Part shown: in pieces, positions 25,986 to 35,222 of the stretch
How the letters are laid out: each line of letters starts with the position of its first letter
How positions within the stretch are numbered: the first letter of the stretch is position 1
NCBI GenBank assembly: GCA_016709385.1
Contig: JADJMW010000001.1
Span: 310,001-374,000, forward strand
Length of the DNA: 64,000 bases
Direction of reading: 5' to 3'
Source: Candidatus Rubrivivax defluviihabitans
GTDB lineage: Bacteria > Pseudomonadota > Gammaproteobacteria > Burkholderiales > Burkholderiaceae_C
Notes under the pieces: model-generated
Databases searched by the model: none
Told to the model about the DNA's origin: nothing
The model's input: the letters and a program-made list of their open reading frames with translations, nothing else
Program-made: the position numbers and the translations under genes

Positions 25986-26834
25986 ATGTGGATCGATACG
26001 CACTGTCACCTCGACGCGCCGGAGTTCGCTCCCGACCTGGGCGCGGTGGTGCAGCGCGCGCGCGCCGCTGGCGTGTCGCGCTGGGTGCTGCCGGCCGTGC
26101 AGGCCGACGATTTCGCCAAGGTACACGAATTGGGGCATCGCCTCGGCGCGGCCTACGCCCTGGGCATCCACCCGCTCTATGTCGACCGCGCCGACGACGC
26201 CGACCTCGACCGGCTGCAGGCTGCGCTGCACGCCCGGCGCGACGACCCGCGCCTGGTGGCGGTGGGCGAGATCGGGCTGGACCATTTCGTGCCCGGGCTG
26301 GACCGCGCGCTGCAGCAGCGGTTCTACCTGGCGCAGCTGAAGCTGGCGCGCGACGCTGGGCTGCCGGTGATCCTGCACGTGCGTCGCTCGGCCGACGCGC
26401 TGCTGCACGGGTTGCGCCGCATCGCGGTCAGCGGCGGCATCGCGCATGCCTTCAACGGCAGCCGGGTGCAGGCGCAGCAGTTTCTCGAGCGCGGATTCCG
26501 GCTCGGCTTCGGTGGCGCCGTGACCTTCGAGCGCGCGCTGCAGATCCGCGCGCTGGCCGCCGGCCTGCCAGACTCGGCGCCGGTGCTGGAGACCGACGCG
26601 CCCGACATGCCGCCGCAGTGGCTGTACCGCACCGCCGCCGAACGCGCCGACGGCGCCGCCAGCCGCAACGAGCCGGCCGAGCTGCCGCGCATCGCTGCCG
26701 TGCTGGCGCAGTTGCGCGGCTGGTCGGTCGAGGACACCGCGCGCATCACCGCCGCCAACGCGCTGGCCGCGCTGCCCAAGCTGGCGGCGGTGCCCTGGGG
26801 CGACGGCGCCGCCGCGACGGGGGCTGGTGCATGA
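25986..26834 (+). CDS. TatD family metal-dependent hydrolase (DNase)
   Basis: TatD-like amidohydrolase-fold nuclease. It has 282 residues. Metal ligands are visible: THCHLD at residues 5-10, VGEIGLD with the conserved Glu, then LHVRRSADAL, IAHAFNGS and LETDAPD. The ATG at 25986 gives the canonical MWIDTHCHLD start. It is divergent from the protease gene and overlaps the following glycosylase by 4 bp (ATGA). Confidence 0.94.
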   Translation: MWIDTHCHLDAPEFAPDLGAVVQRARAAGVSRWVLPAVQADDFAKVHELGHRLGAAYALGIHPLYVDRADDADLDRLQAALHARRDDPRLVAVGEIGLDHFVPGLDRALQQRFYLAQLKLARDAGLPVILHVRRSADALLHGLRRIAVSGGIAHAFNGSRVQAQQFLERGFRLGFGGAVTFERALQIRALAAGLPDSAPVLETDAPDMPPQWLYRTAAERADGAASRNEPAELPRIAAVLAQLRGWSVEDTARITAANALAALPKLAAVPWGDGAAATGAGA

Positions 26835-27331
26835 ACGAGCGCCTTCAAGGCCTGCCGCCGGTCATCGGCCGCAACGCACGGCTGCTCATCCTGGGCAGCT
26901 TTCCCGGCGTGGCCTCGCTGCGTGCGCAGCAGTACTACGGCCACCCGCGCAACCAGTTCTGGCCGCTGTTGTCGGCGATCTGGGGGGTGGACCTGGTGGC
27001 GGCGCCCTATCACGCCCGCCTGGCGGAGTTGCGCCGGCGCGGGCTGGGCCTGTGGGACGTGTATGCCAGCTGTTTGCGCGAGGGCAGCCTGGACCAGGCC
27101 ATCGAGGCCGCCGAACTCAACGACCTCGCGAGCCTGCACCAACGTGCGCCGCGTCTGCAACTGGTGGCGCACAACGGCGGCGAATCGGCGCGCGCCATGC
27201 GCCACATCCGAGCGCTCGGCCTGCCGGTGCGACGCCTGCCTTCCTGCAGCCCAGCCAACGCCAGCTGGTCGTTCGAGCGCAAGCTGCTGGCCTGGCGCGA
27301 AGCTTTCCAGGCTGCCGGGCTGTGTGCGTGA
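26831..27331 (+). CDS. Hypoxanthine/deoxyinosine-DNA glycosylase (UDG superfamily, family 6)
   Basis: Base-excision repair enzyme that removes hypoxanthine from deaminated adenine in DNA. The 166-residue protein shows the family block LILGSFPGVASLRAQQYY followed by HPRNQFWPLL, and the C-terminal SCSPANASWSF motif corresponding to the HP[S/A]P-type loop. It is co-translated with TatD (4-bp overlap) and with the next gene (1-bp overlap). Substrate preference is taken from the family. Confidence 0.87.
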   Translation: MNERLQGLPPVIGRNARLLILGSFPGVASLRAQQYYGHPRNQFWPLLSAIWGVDLVAAPYHARLAELRRRGLGLWDVYASCLREGSLDQAIEAAELNDLASLHQRAPRLQLVAHNGGESARAMRHIRALGLPVRRLPSCSPANASWSFERKLLAWREAFQAAGLCA

Positions 27332-28110
27332 TGCGACGCGCCGTTTCGTTGCCGCCGGTCACGGTGTCGGAATTCGACGGCGTGCGCTACCTGCACCTGG
27401 GCTCGGTGTGGGTGCAGGGCGCGATGCGCATCAGCAAGCCGCAGCAGGTGGTGCTGGACTACGTGCAGCGCATGCTGGCCAGCCTGCTGTGGCTGCCCGG
27501 CGAAAGCCTGGGCCAGGGCCAGGCCGTGCAGCTGGGCCTGGGCGCGGGGGCCATCACGCGCTTCACGGCGCGCCAATTGGGCATGGCGACGACAGTGGTG
27601 GAGATCAACCCGGAAGTCATTGCCGTCAACGGCGCCTGGTTTCATCTGCCGCCAGAAGCCGAAGTGGTGCGCGGCGACGCCGCCGACTGGCTGAAGCAGG
27701 CCGAACCGGCCAGCGTGCAGCTGCTGCACGTGGACTTGTACGACGAGGAGGCCGCGGCGCCGGTGCTCGACGACGAGGCCTTCTACACCGCCTGCCATGC
27801 GGTGCTGGCGCCGGGCGGGGTGATGAGCGTCAACCTGTTCGGCCGCGACACCAGCTTCCAGGACAGCCTCCTGCGCATCGCCTCGGCCTTCGGCGCCGGC
27901 CAGGTGTGGAGCCTGCGCCCCACGCGCGAGGGCAATACGGTCGTGGTGGCCGGGCGCGACGTGGTCGTGCCCGGGCGCGAGGTGCTGGCGGCGCGAGCCG
28001 CCGCCCTGGAGACCCGCTTCGGGGCGCTGGGCCTGCCTGCGGGGAAGTGGCTGCGCATGGTGCGGCCTTACGTGGAAACCACGGCCGGTGCCGTCGGGCG
28101 CGGTCCCTAG
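27331..28110 (+). CDS. Spermidine synthase-like methyltransferase-fold protein
   Basis: A 259-residue protein with the spermidine-synthase Rossmann fold: GLGAGAITRFTARQL (cofactor loop), VVEINPEVIAV, and LHVDLYDEEAAAPVLDDEAFY in the catalytic region. The strict polyamine-synthase aspartate motif DGGDG is absent, so true aminopropyltransferase activity is doubtful; the D in HVDLYDEE may replace it. The ATG overlaps the preceding stop by one base. Confidence 0.8.
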   Translation: MRRAVSLPPVTVSEFDGVRYLHLGSVWVQGAMRISKPQQVVLDYVQRMLASLLWLPGESLGQGQAVQLGLGAGAITRFTARQLGMATTVVEINPEVIAVNGAWFHLPPEAEVVRGDAADWLKQAEPASVQLLHVDLYDEEAAAPVLDDEAFYTACHAVLAPGGVMSVNLFGRDTSFQDSLLRIASAFGAGQVWSLRPTREGNTVVVAGRDVVVPGREVLAARAAALETRFGALGLPAGKWLRMVRPYVETTAGAVGRGP

Positions 28111-28113
28111 AAT
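28108..28113 (+). promoter_or_regulatory. Putative -10 box (TAGAAT) for tctBA
   Basis: TAGAAT spans the stop region of the upstream gene and lies 35 bp before the chosen tctB GTG. No convincing -35 hexamer is found at 16-18 bp. It is one of four TAGAAT hexamers placed just upstream of gene starts in this window. Confidence 0.35.
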
Positions 28114-28147
28114 GAACCGGCGTCCGGGCCCGCTTGGAGATGAGCGA

Positions 28148-28609
28148 GTGAAGATCAAGAGCGAGAAGGATTTCTGGTCCGGCCTCATGTTCGTGGCTGT
28201 GGGCATCGGCTTTGCCTGGGGTGCGCACAACTACAGCTTCGGCACCGCGGCGCGTCCCGGGCCGGCCTACTTTCCGTTCGGGCTGGGCGTGTTGATGGCG
28301 ATCCTGGGTGCCATCATCCTGTTCAAGTCGCTGCTCATCGAGGTGGTGGGTGGCGACCGCATCGGCGCCATCGCCTGGAAGCCACTGCTCATCATCGTCG
28401 GCTCGGTGGCGCTGTTCGGCGTGCTGCTGCCCTGGCTGGGCATGTTGATCGCGCTGCCGTTGCTGGTCTTCGTCACGGCAGTGGCGGGCGACGAATTCCA
28501 CTGGGGCGAGGCCATCGCCAATGCTGTCTTGCTGACCGCCGGCAGCTGGTTCATCTTCATCTGGGGCTTGAGCCTGACGATCCCGCTGCTGCCCTCGTTC
28601 ATCCGCTAG
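28148..28609 (+). CDS. tctB: Tripartite tricarboxylate transporter small membrane subunit TctB
   Basis: Small permease subunit of a TTT transporter. The GTG start at 28148 has GGAGA six bases upstream and yields VKIKSEKDFWSGLMF, a typical family N-terminus; total 153 residues with four hydrophobic helices. It is followed by tctA after 11 bp. The ATG at 28112 would add 12 residues and overlap the promoter-like hexamer. No TctC binding protein is in the window, so the partner is probably encoded elsewhere. Confidence 0.9.
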   Translation: MKIKSEKDFWSGLMFVAVGIGFAWGAHNYSFGTAARPGPAYFPFGLGVLMAILGAIILFKSLLIEVVGGDRIGAIAWKPLLIIVGSVALFGVLLPWLGMLIALPLLVFVTAVAGDEFHWGEAIANAVLLTAGSWFIFIWGLSLTIPLLPSFIR

Positions 28610-28620
28610 AAGCGCCCGCC

Positions 28621-30135
28621 ATGAACGAACTGCTGAACAACCTGGCGCTCGGTTTTTCGGTCGCCTTCTCGTTGCAGAATCTGGCTTATGCCTTCGGCGG
28701 CGCGCTGCTGGGCACGCTGATCGGCGTGCTGCCGGGCCTGGGCCCGGTGGCCACCATCGCCATGCTGCTGCCCAGCATCTATGCGCTGGACGCCACGCCG
28801 GCGCTCATCATGCTGGCCGGCATCTACTACGGCGCGCAGTACGGCGGCAGCACCACGGCGATCCTGATCAACGTGCCGGGCGAGTCGAGCTCGGTCGTCA
28901 CCGCGATCGACGGCTATGCCATGGCGCGCCGCGGCCGTGCCGGCCCGGCACTGGCGGCGGCCGGCCTGGGTTCCTTCTTCGCCGGCTGCGTGGGCACGCT
29001 GATCATCGCCGCCTTCGCGCCGCCGCTCACCGAGGTGGCGTTCAAATTCGGCCCCGCCGAATATTTCAGCCTCATGGTGCTGGGCCTCATCGGCGCCGTG
29101 GTGCTGGCCTCGGGTTCGCTCGTCAAGGCCATCGCGATGATCATCCTGGGCCTGCTGCTCGGGCAGATCAACACCGACGTCATCTCCGGCGTGCCGCGCT
29201 ACAGCTTCGACATCCCCGAGCTCACCGACGGCATCAGCTTCGTCGCCATCGCGATGGGCGTGTTCGGTTTCGGCGAGATCATCGCCAACCTCGGCCGCCC
29301 GGCCGAGCACCGCGAGGTCTTCACCAAGGACGTGAAGGGCCTGTGGCCGACGAAGAAGGATTTTCAGGACGCCTGGCCGGCGGTGTTGCGCGGCACCGCG
29401 CTCGGTTCCGTGCTCGGCATCCTGCCCGGCGGCGGCGCGCTGCTGTCGTCGTTTGCCAGCTACACGCTGGAAAAGAAGATCGCCAAGAACCCGAGCGTGC
29501 CCTTCGGCCAGGGGGCGATCCAGGGCGTGGCCGGTCCCGAGAGCGCCAACAATGCCGGCGCGCAGACGAGTTTCATTCCCATGCTCACCTTGGGCATTCC
29601 GCCCAATGCCGTGATGGCGCTGATGGTGGGCGCGATGACGATCAAGGGCATCCAGCCCGGCCCGCAGGTGATGACGAGCAACCCCGACCTGTTCTGGGGC
29701 CTGATCGCCAGCATGTGGATCGGCAACGCCATGCTGATCGTGCTGAACCTGCCGCTGATCGGGATCTGGATCAAGCTGCTGACGGTGCCCTACCGCTTCC
29801 TCTTTCCGGCCATCGTGTGCTTCTGCGGCATCGGCCTGTATACGCTGAACAACAACAATTTCGACGTCTTCATCGCGGCTGGATTCGGCGTCGTGGGCTA
29901 TGTTTTCTACAAGCTGGGTTGCGAGCCGGCGCCGCTGCTGCTGGGCTTCATCCTCGGGCCGATGATGGAGGAGAACCTGCGCCGCGCGCTGTTGCTATCG
30001 CGTGGGGACTGGGGCACCTTCCTCACGCGGCCGCTGTCGGCAGCGCTGCTCATCGCGGCCGGGCTGATGATCGTGGTGGTCATGTTGCCGGCCATCCGCA
30101 GCAAGCGCGAGGTCGCCTTCCAGGACCCCGATTGA
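28621..30135 (+). CDS. tctA: Tripartite tricarboxylate transporter large permease TctA
   Basis: Large inner-membrane subunit of the TTT transporter, sodium- or proton-coupled uptake of a carboxylate (citrate or relatives; substrate unknown). It has 504 residues with about twelve helices, and the family motifs GTLIGVLPGLGPVATIAML, YYGAQYGGSTTAILINVPGE, and PESANNAGAQTSFIPMLTLG. It pairs with tctB. Confidence 0.95.
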   Translation: MNELLNNLALGFSVAFSLQNLAYAFGGALLGTLIGVLPGLGPVATIAMLLPSIYALDATPALIMLAGIYYGAQYGGSTTAILINVPGESSSVVTAIDGYAMARRGRAGPALAAAGLGSFFAGCVGTLIIAAFAPPLTEVAFKFGPAEYFSLMVLGLIGAVVLASGSLVKAIAMIILGLLLGQINTDVISGVPRYSFDIPELTDGISFVAIAMGVFGFGEIIANLGRPAEHREVFTKDVKGLWPTKKDFQDAWPAVLRGTALGSVLGILPGGGALLSSFASYTLEKKIAKNPSVPFGQGAIQGVAGPESANNAGAQTSFIPMLTLGIPPNAVMALMVGAMTIKGIQPGPQVMTSNPDLFWGLIASMWIGNAMLIVLNLPLIGIWIKLLTVPYRFLFPAIVCFCGIGLYTLNNNNFDVFIAAGFGVVGYVFYKLGCEPAPLLLGFILGPMMEENLRRALLLSRGDWGTFLTRPLSAALLIAAGLMIVVVMLPAIRSKREVAFQDPD

Positions 30136-30204
30136 CCCGCCTGCACCGCCCGAGTCGCCGCCAGCCACGCCACCGGCCCGCGGCCGGTCAACCGGGTTGA
30201 GGCC

Positions 30205-31803
30205 GTGCGGCTGCCTGCTGCACTGACACCGCTCGAAGGTCCAGTCTTCCGCGGCCTGTGGTTCGCCTGGTTGGCGGCCAACCTCACGATGTGGATGAAC
30301 GACGTGGCGGCCGCCTGGCTGATGACCACGCTCACCACCAGTCCGGTGATGGTGGCCATGGTGCAGACCGCCAGCACCTTGCCCGTGTTCCTGCTCGGCC
30401 TGCCCAGCGGTGCCATGGCCGACATCGTGGACCGTCGCCGCTACTACGCGGCGACGCAACTGTGGGTGTCGGTGAATGCACTGCTGCTGGCCGCGCTTTC
30501 GCTGGCCGGGCAGTTGACGGCGGAGTTGCTGTTGCTGCTGACGTTTTCCAACGGCATCGGGCTGGCCTTGCGCTGGCCGGTGTTCGCCGCCATCGTGCCG
30601 CAGACCGTGACGCGTGACCTGCTGCCCCAGGCGCTGGCGCTGAACGGCATCGCCATGAACCTGTCGCGCGTGGTCGGCCCGGTGCTGGCCGGGGTGCTGA
30701 TCTCCACCGTGAGCCCGGCCGCGGTGTTCGTGCTCAATGCATTGCTGGCCGGCGTGGCGTTCACGCTGGTGCTGCGCTGGCGGGGCGAGCCGGCGCGCGC
30801 CAGTGCGTTGCCCGGCGAGCGCTTCGTGGGCGCCATGCGTGCCGGCCTGAATTTCGCCTGGCAGTCGCCGCGCCTGAAGGCGGCGCTGCTGCGCATCTTC
30901 CTCTTCTTCCTGCAGAGCACGGCGCTGGTGGCGCTGCTGCCGCTGGTGGCGCTGCGGCTGCACGGCGGCGGGCCGGCCACGTTCACCGTGATGCTGTCCT
31001 GCCTGGGCGCGGGCGCCATCACCGCGGCGCTGTATTTCCCGCGCTGGCGCGCGCGCTACAGCCGCGACCAGTTCGTGACCATCGGCACGCTGGTGCATGC
31101 CGCGCTGTCGACGCTGATCGTGGCCGTGCCCCAGATCTGGGTCGCGCTGCCGGCCATGGTGTTCCTGGGCATGGCCTGGATCTCGGTGGCCAATTCGCTG
31201 GTCATCGCGGCGCAGACGGCGCTGCCCGACTGGATCCGCGCGCGCGGCATGTCCATCTACCAGATGGCCCTGATGGGTGGCGCCGCGGCGGGTTCGCTGC
31301 TGTGGGGGCAGGTGGCGGGGTTGGCCAGCGTGCGCACGGCGGTGGTCGCGGCGGCGGTGTTCGGCGTGGGCGTGGTGCTGGCCACGCGCCGCATCAGCGT
31401 GGAAGGCCGCGGCGAGATCGACTTCTCGCCCGTGCCGCTGGGCCAGTTGCCGCCGGTAGCCATCGACATCGCGCCCGACGACGGGCCGGTGATGGTGACC
31501 GTCGAATACCTGATCGACCCGGCCCGTGCCGCCGCCTTCACCGAAGTGATGCAGCGCACGCGACGCGCGCGGCTGCGCCAGGGGGCGCTGTCCTGGGGCC
31601 TGTTCCGCGACACCGCGCAGCCCGGGCGCTACGTGGAGTATTTCGTCGACGAGAACTGGCTCGAACACCAGCGCCGGCTCGAGCGCTTCAGCGCCTTCGA
31701 CGCCGAACTGCGGGCGCGCCGGCTCGCCTTCCACCTCGGCCCCGAGCCCCCGCTGACGCGGCGCTACGTGGCCGAGGGCCCGCCGCCCGAGGGGCGTGGC
31801 TGA
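30205..31803 (+). CDS. MFS exporter (EntS-like) with C-terminal ABM-like domain
   Basis: Major facilitator superfamily exporter of the EntS/DUF894 type; about residues 1-410 form twelve helices (PSGAMADIVDRRRYY is the MFS loop 2-3 motif). Residues 425-525 form a soluble domain that resembles antibiotic-biosynthesis monooxygenase (ABM) domains: VMVTVEYLIDPARAAAFTEV, then WGLFRDTAQPGRYVEYFVDENW. The GTG start is at 30205, 69 bp after tctA. The exported compound is unknown. The domain pairing occurs in other members of this family (established knowledge), so it is not a fusion peculiar to this strain. Confidence 0.85.
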   Translation: MRLPAALTPLEGPVFRGLWFAWLAANLTMWMNDVAAAWLMTTLTTSPVMVAMVQTASTLPVFLLGLPSGAMADIVDRRRYYAATQLWVSVNALLLAALSLAGQLTAELLLLLTFSNGIGLALRWPVFAAIVPQTVTRDLLPQALALNGIAMNLSRVVGPVLAGVLISTVSPAAVFVLNALLAGVAFTLVLRWRGEPARASALPGERFVGAMRAGLNFAWQSPRLKAALLRIFLFFLQSTALVALLPLVALRLHGGGPATFTVMLSCLGAGAITAALYFPRWRARYSRDQFVTIGTLVHAALSTLIVAVPQIWVALPAMVFLGMAWISVANSLVIAAQTALPDWIRARGMSIYQMALMGGAAAGSLLWGQVAGLASVRTAVVAAAVFGVGVVLATRRISVEGRGEIDFSPVPLGQLPPVAIDIAPDDGPVMVTVEYLIDPARAAAFTEVMQRTRRARLRQGALSWGLFRDTAQPGRYVEYFVDENWLEHQRRLERFSAFDAELRARRLAFHLGPEPPLTRRYVAEGPPPEGRG

Positions 31804-31875
31804 CGTTGCCGCCGGGCTCACGGCGCCGGCTGCGGCGATACTTGCAGATCGTCATTCCCCGTCACGAGAACTGCC

Positions 31876-33522
31876 TTGACCCACAACTTCGACTGGACCA
31901 CTGGCTACGCCAGCCAGCGCTCGCCGCTCTTCGCGCGCAACATCGTTTCCACCTCGCACCCGCTGGCCGCGCAGGCCGGGCTGCGCATGCTGCAGGCCGG
32001 CGGCAATGCCGTCGACGCCATCATCGCCACGGCGGCGGTGCTGACCATCGTGGAGCCGTGCAGCAACGGCCTGGGATCGGACGCCTTCTGCATCCTGTGG
32101 GACGGTGCGCAACTGCACGGCCTGAATGCATCGGGTCCGGCGCCGGCGGCCTGGACGCCCGGATATTTCCGCGCCAAATACGGCGCCGACGCGAAACGGC
32201 CGCCCAAGCGCGGCTGGGACTCGGTCACCGTGCCCGGCGCCGTGGCCGCCTGGACGGCCTTGCACGCGCGCTTCGGCAAGCTGCCCTTCGCCGACCTGCT
32301 GGCACCGGCCATCGAGGTGGCCGAGCGCGGCTATGCGGTGCCGGTGGTCATCCAGCAGAAGTGGCGCAATGCCGCTTCGCTGCCCGAACTGACCACGCAA
32401 CCCGGCTTTGCCGAAGCCTTCATGCAAGGGCCGGGCTGGGGCGGGCGTGAACCGCAGGTCGGTGAACGCTTCACCTTCGCCGCCGCCGCGCGCTCGCTGC
32501 GGCTGATCGCTGAAACGAAGGGCGAGGCCTTCTACCGTGGCGAGATCGCCGCCGCTGCTGCAAGCCACGCGCGCGCCCACGGCGGTGCCATGACCGCCGC
32601 CGACTTCGCGGCCTACCAGCCGGAGTGGGTGGAGCCCATCGGGCGCGACTACCGCGGCTACCGCCTGCACGAGATTCCGCCCAACGGCCAGGGCATCGCC
32701 GCGCTCATCGCCCTGGGCATCCTGGAAAAATTCGACCTCGCGTCGCTGCCGGTCGACGGCGTGGCTTCGCAGCACCTGCAGATCGAAGCCATGAAGCTGG
32801 CCTTCGCCGATGTCTACAAGTACGTGGCCGAGCCGCGCGCCATGCGGCTGACGCCGGCGCAGATGCTCGACGACGCCTACCTGGCCCGCCGTGCGCGCCT
32901 GATCGACCCGAAGCGCGCGCAGGACTTCGGCCCCGGCCATGCCCCGCAGGGCGGCACCGTCTACCTGACCGCGGCCGACGAGAGCGGCATGATGGTCAGC
33001 TTCATCCAGAGCAATTACATGGGCTTCGGTTCCGGCATCGTGGTACCGGGCTACGGCCTGAGCCTGCAGAACCGCGGCCATGGCTTCACGCTCGACGAGA
33101 GCAGCGACAACCTCGTCGGCCCCGGAAAGCGGCCGTTCCAGACCATCATCCCGGCGTTCCTCACCAAGGGCGGCAAGCCGGTCATGAGCTACGGCGTGAT
33201 GGGCGGCGACATGCAGCCGCAAGGCCACATGCAGACGCTGGTGCGCATGCTCGACTACCACCAGCAGCCGCAGGCCGCGTGCGACGCGCCGCGCTGGCGC
33301 TGGTATGGCGGCATCCTCAACGCCGAACAGGGTTTCGACCCCGCCACGGCGCAAGGCCTGCACGACCTGGGGCATCGCGTCGAGCCCTTCGCCGACAGCT
33401 ACCAGGACTATGGCGCCGGGCAGTTCATCTGGCGCCTGGACGAAGGGCAGGGCGACGTGGCCGTGACCGGCTACGCCGCCGCCAGCGACCCGCGGCGCGA
33501 CGGGCAGGCCGTCGGCTTTTGA
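31876..33522 (+). CDS. Gamma-glutamyltransferase family protein (YwrD type)
   Basis: N-terminal nucleophile hydrolase that cleaves or transfers gamma-glutamyl groups. It has 548 residues. The autocatalytic Thr appears to be T361 in GGTVYLTAADESG, followed by the family block FIQSNYMGFGSG. No signal peptide is visible, unlike periplasmic Ggt, so it is probably cytoplasmic. It starts at TTG (31876); no in-frame ATG with better position is present. It overlaps the EamA gene by 4 bp. Confidence 0.88.
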   Translation: MTHNFDWTTGYASQRSPLFARNIVSTSHPLAAQAGLRMLQAGGNAVDAIIATAAVLTIVEPCSNGLGSDAFCILWDGAQLHGLNASGPAPAAWTPGYFRAKYGADAKRPPKRGWDSVTVPGAVAAWTALHARFGKLPFADLLAPAIEVAERGYAVPVVIQQKWRNAASLPELTTQPGFAEAFMQGPGWGGREPQVGERFTFAAAARSLRLIAETKGEAFYRGEIAAAAASHARAHGGAMTAADFAAYQPEWVEPIGRDYRGYRLHEIPPNGQGIAALIALGILEKFDLASLPVDGVASQHLQIEAMKLAFADVYKYVAEPRAMRLTPAQMLDDAYLARRARLIDPKRAQDFGPGHAPQGGTVYLTAADESGMMVSFIQSNYMGFGSGIVVPGYGLSLQNRGHGFTLDESSDNLVGPGKRPFQTIIPAFLTKGGKPVMSYGVMGGDMQPQGHMQTLVRMLDYHQQPQAACDAPRWRWYGGILNAEQGFDPATAQGLHDLGHRVEPFADSYQDYGAGQFIWRLDEGQGDVAVTGYAAASDPRRDGQAVGF

Positions 33523-34409
33523 ACGCCGCGCCCGCGCGCCTGGGCCCCGGCCTGGCACTGGCCGCAGCGGGCTCGGTGGCCTTCTCGGCCAAGGCCATCA
33601 TCGTCAAGCTGGCCTATCGGCACGACGTGGACGCGGTGACGCTGATCATGTACCGCATGTTGTTCGCGCTGCCGCTGTTCGTGGCCCTGGCCTGGTGGGC
33701 TGGGCGCGGCAAGCCGCCGCTGACGCGCCGCGACCTCGTGGCCGTGGCCGGCCTGGGCTTCTGCGGTTACTACCTGGCGAGTTTTCTCGACTTTGCCGGC
33801 CTGCAGTACATCTCCGCGAGCCTGGAGCGGCTGATCCTGTACCTGAACCCGACACTCGTGCTGGCGCTGGGCTGGCTGCTGTTCGGCCACCGCGCGACCG
33901 GGCGCCAGCTGCTGGCGCTGGCGGTCAGCTATGCGGGGGTGCTGCTCGTCTTCGGCCACGAGGTTCAGTTGGCCGGTGCCGACAGCGCCCTGGGCGCGGC
34001 GCTGGTCTTCGGCAGCGCGGTGAGTTATGCCGTCTACCTGGCCTATAGCGGCAGGGAGGTGCAGCGCCTGGGCGCGCTGCGGCTCACCGGCTGGGCCACG
34101 TCCGTCGCTTCGCTGCTGTGCCTCTTGCAGTTCCTGCTGCTGCGGCCCCTGTCAGCGGCGGTGGTGGCGCCGGAGGTGATCTGGCTGTCGGTGCTCAACG
34201 CCACGCTGTGCACCTTCGCGCCGGTGCTGATGGTGATGATGGCCATCGAACGCATCGGCGCCACGCTCACCGCGCAAACCGGCATGATCGGGCCGCTGTC
34301 GACCATCGTGATGGGCGTGCTGATCCTGGGTGAACCCATGAACGCCTGGATCGCGGCCGGCACGGTGCTCGTGCTGCTTGGCGTGTGGCTGCTGGCGCGC
34401 GCGCGTTGA
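33519..34409 (+). CDS. EamA/DMT family transporter
   Basis: Ten-helix drug/metabolite transporter with two EamA repeats. It has 296 residues from a TTG start that overlaps the upstream stop (TTGA), the only start that keeps helix 1 (LALAAAGSVAFSAKAIIVKL). Motifs LERLILYLNPTLVL and TAQTGMIGPLSTIVMGVLILGE belong to the two repeats. The substrate is unknown. Linkage to gamma-glutamyltransferase suggests an amino acid or peptide product exporter (inference). Confidence 0.87.
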   Translation: MNAAPARLGPGLALAAAGSVAFSAKAIIVKLAYRHDVDAVTLIMYRMLFALPLFVALAWWAGRGKPPLTRRDLVAVAGLGFCGYYLASFLDFAGLQYISASLERLILYLNPTLVLALGWLLFGHRATGRQLLALAVSYAGVLLVFGHEVQLAGADSALGAALVFGSAVSYAVYLAYSGREVQRLGALRLTGWATSVASLLCLLQFLLLRPLSAAVVAPEVIWLSVLNATLCTFAPVLMVMMAIERIGATLTAQTGMIGPLSTIVMGVLILGEPMNAWIAAGTVLVLLGVWLLARAR

Positions 34410-34433
34410 CCAACCCAAAGGAGACTTCTCGAC

Positions 34434-35222
34434 ATGGATCTCGGCATTCAGGGCAAGTGGGCGCTGGTCTGCGCGGCCAGCAAGGGCCTGGGCAAGGGCT
34501 GCGCGAAGGCTCTGGCGGCCGAGGGCGCGAACGTCGTGATCACCGCCCGCGGCGCGGAGGCGCTGCAGGCCACGGCGGCCGAGCTGCGCGCGCTCAACCT
34601 GTCGGTGCAGGTGATTGCGGTGGCCGGCGATATCACCACGCCGGAAGGCCGCGCCGCCGCGCTGGCGGCCTGCCCGCAGGTGGACATCCTGGTCAACAAC
34701 GCCGGCGGCCCGCCGCCGGGCGACTTCCGCGACTGGGACCGCGAGGCCTGGATCAAGGCGCTGGACGCCAACATGCTGACGCCCATCGAGCTGATCAAGG
34801 CCACCATCGACGCCATGGCCGGGCGCGGCTGGGGGCGCATCGTCAATATCACCTCGGGCGCGGTGAAGGCGCCGATCGACATCCTGGGCCTGTCCAACGG
34901 CGCGCGCACGGGATTGACCGGCTTCATCGCCGGCCTGGCACGCCAGTCGCGTGTGGCCTCGCGCAACGTCACCATCAACAACCTGCTGCCCGGCCCCTTC
35001 GATACCGACCGCCTGCGTGCCACCATGATCGGCGCCGCACAGAAGAGCGGCCAGCCGCTGGAGGCCGTGATGGACGCGCGGCGCAAACTGAACCCGACGC
35101 AGCGCTTCGGCACGGCCGACGAATTCGGCGCCGCCTGCGCCTTCCTGTGCAGCGCGCACGCCGGCTACATCAACGGCCAGAACGTGCTGATGGACGGCGG
35201 GGCCTACCCGGGCACCTTCTGA
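34434..35222 (+). CDS. Atypical SDR-family protein lacking catalytic Tyr/Lys
   Basis: Rossmann-fold short-chain dehydrogenase/reductase homologue, 262 residues. The cofactor loop is AASKGLGKG (residues 14-22) and NNAGG is present at 88-92. Ser141 (NITSG) sits at the catalytic Ser position, but the YxxxK motif is replaced: Ser154 and Arg158 (SNGAR) occupy the Tyr and Lys positions. Classical SDR chemistry is therefore doubtful; it could use a different residue or have lost activity. A ribosome site (AAGGAG) precedes the ATG. Its last 19 bp overlap the end of the opposing EamA gene. Confidence 0.85.
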   Translation: MDLGIQGKWALVCAASKGLGKGCAKALAAEGANVVITARGAEALQATAAELRALNLSVQVIAVAGDITTPEGRAAALAACPQVDILVNNAGGPPPGDFRDWDREAWIKALDANMLTPIELIKATIDAMAGRGWGRIVNITSGAVKAPIDILGLSNGARTGLTGFIAGLARQSRVASRNVTINNLLPGPFDTDRLRATMIGAAQKSGQPLEAVMDARRKLNPTQRFGTADEFGAACAFLCSAHAGYINGQNVLMDGGAYPGTF

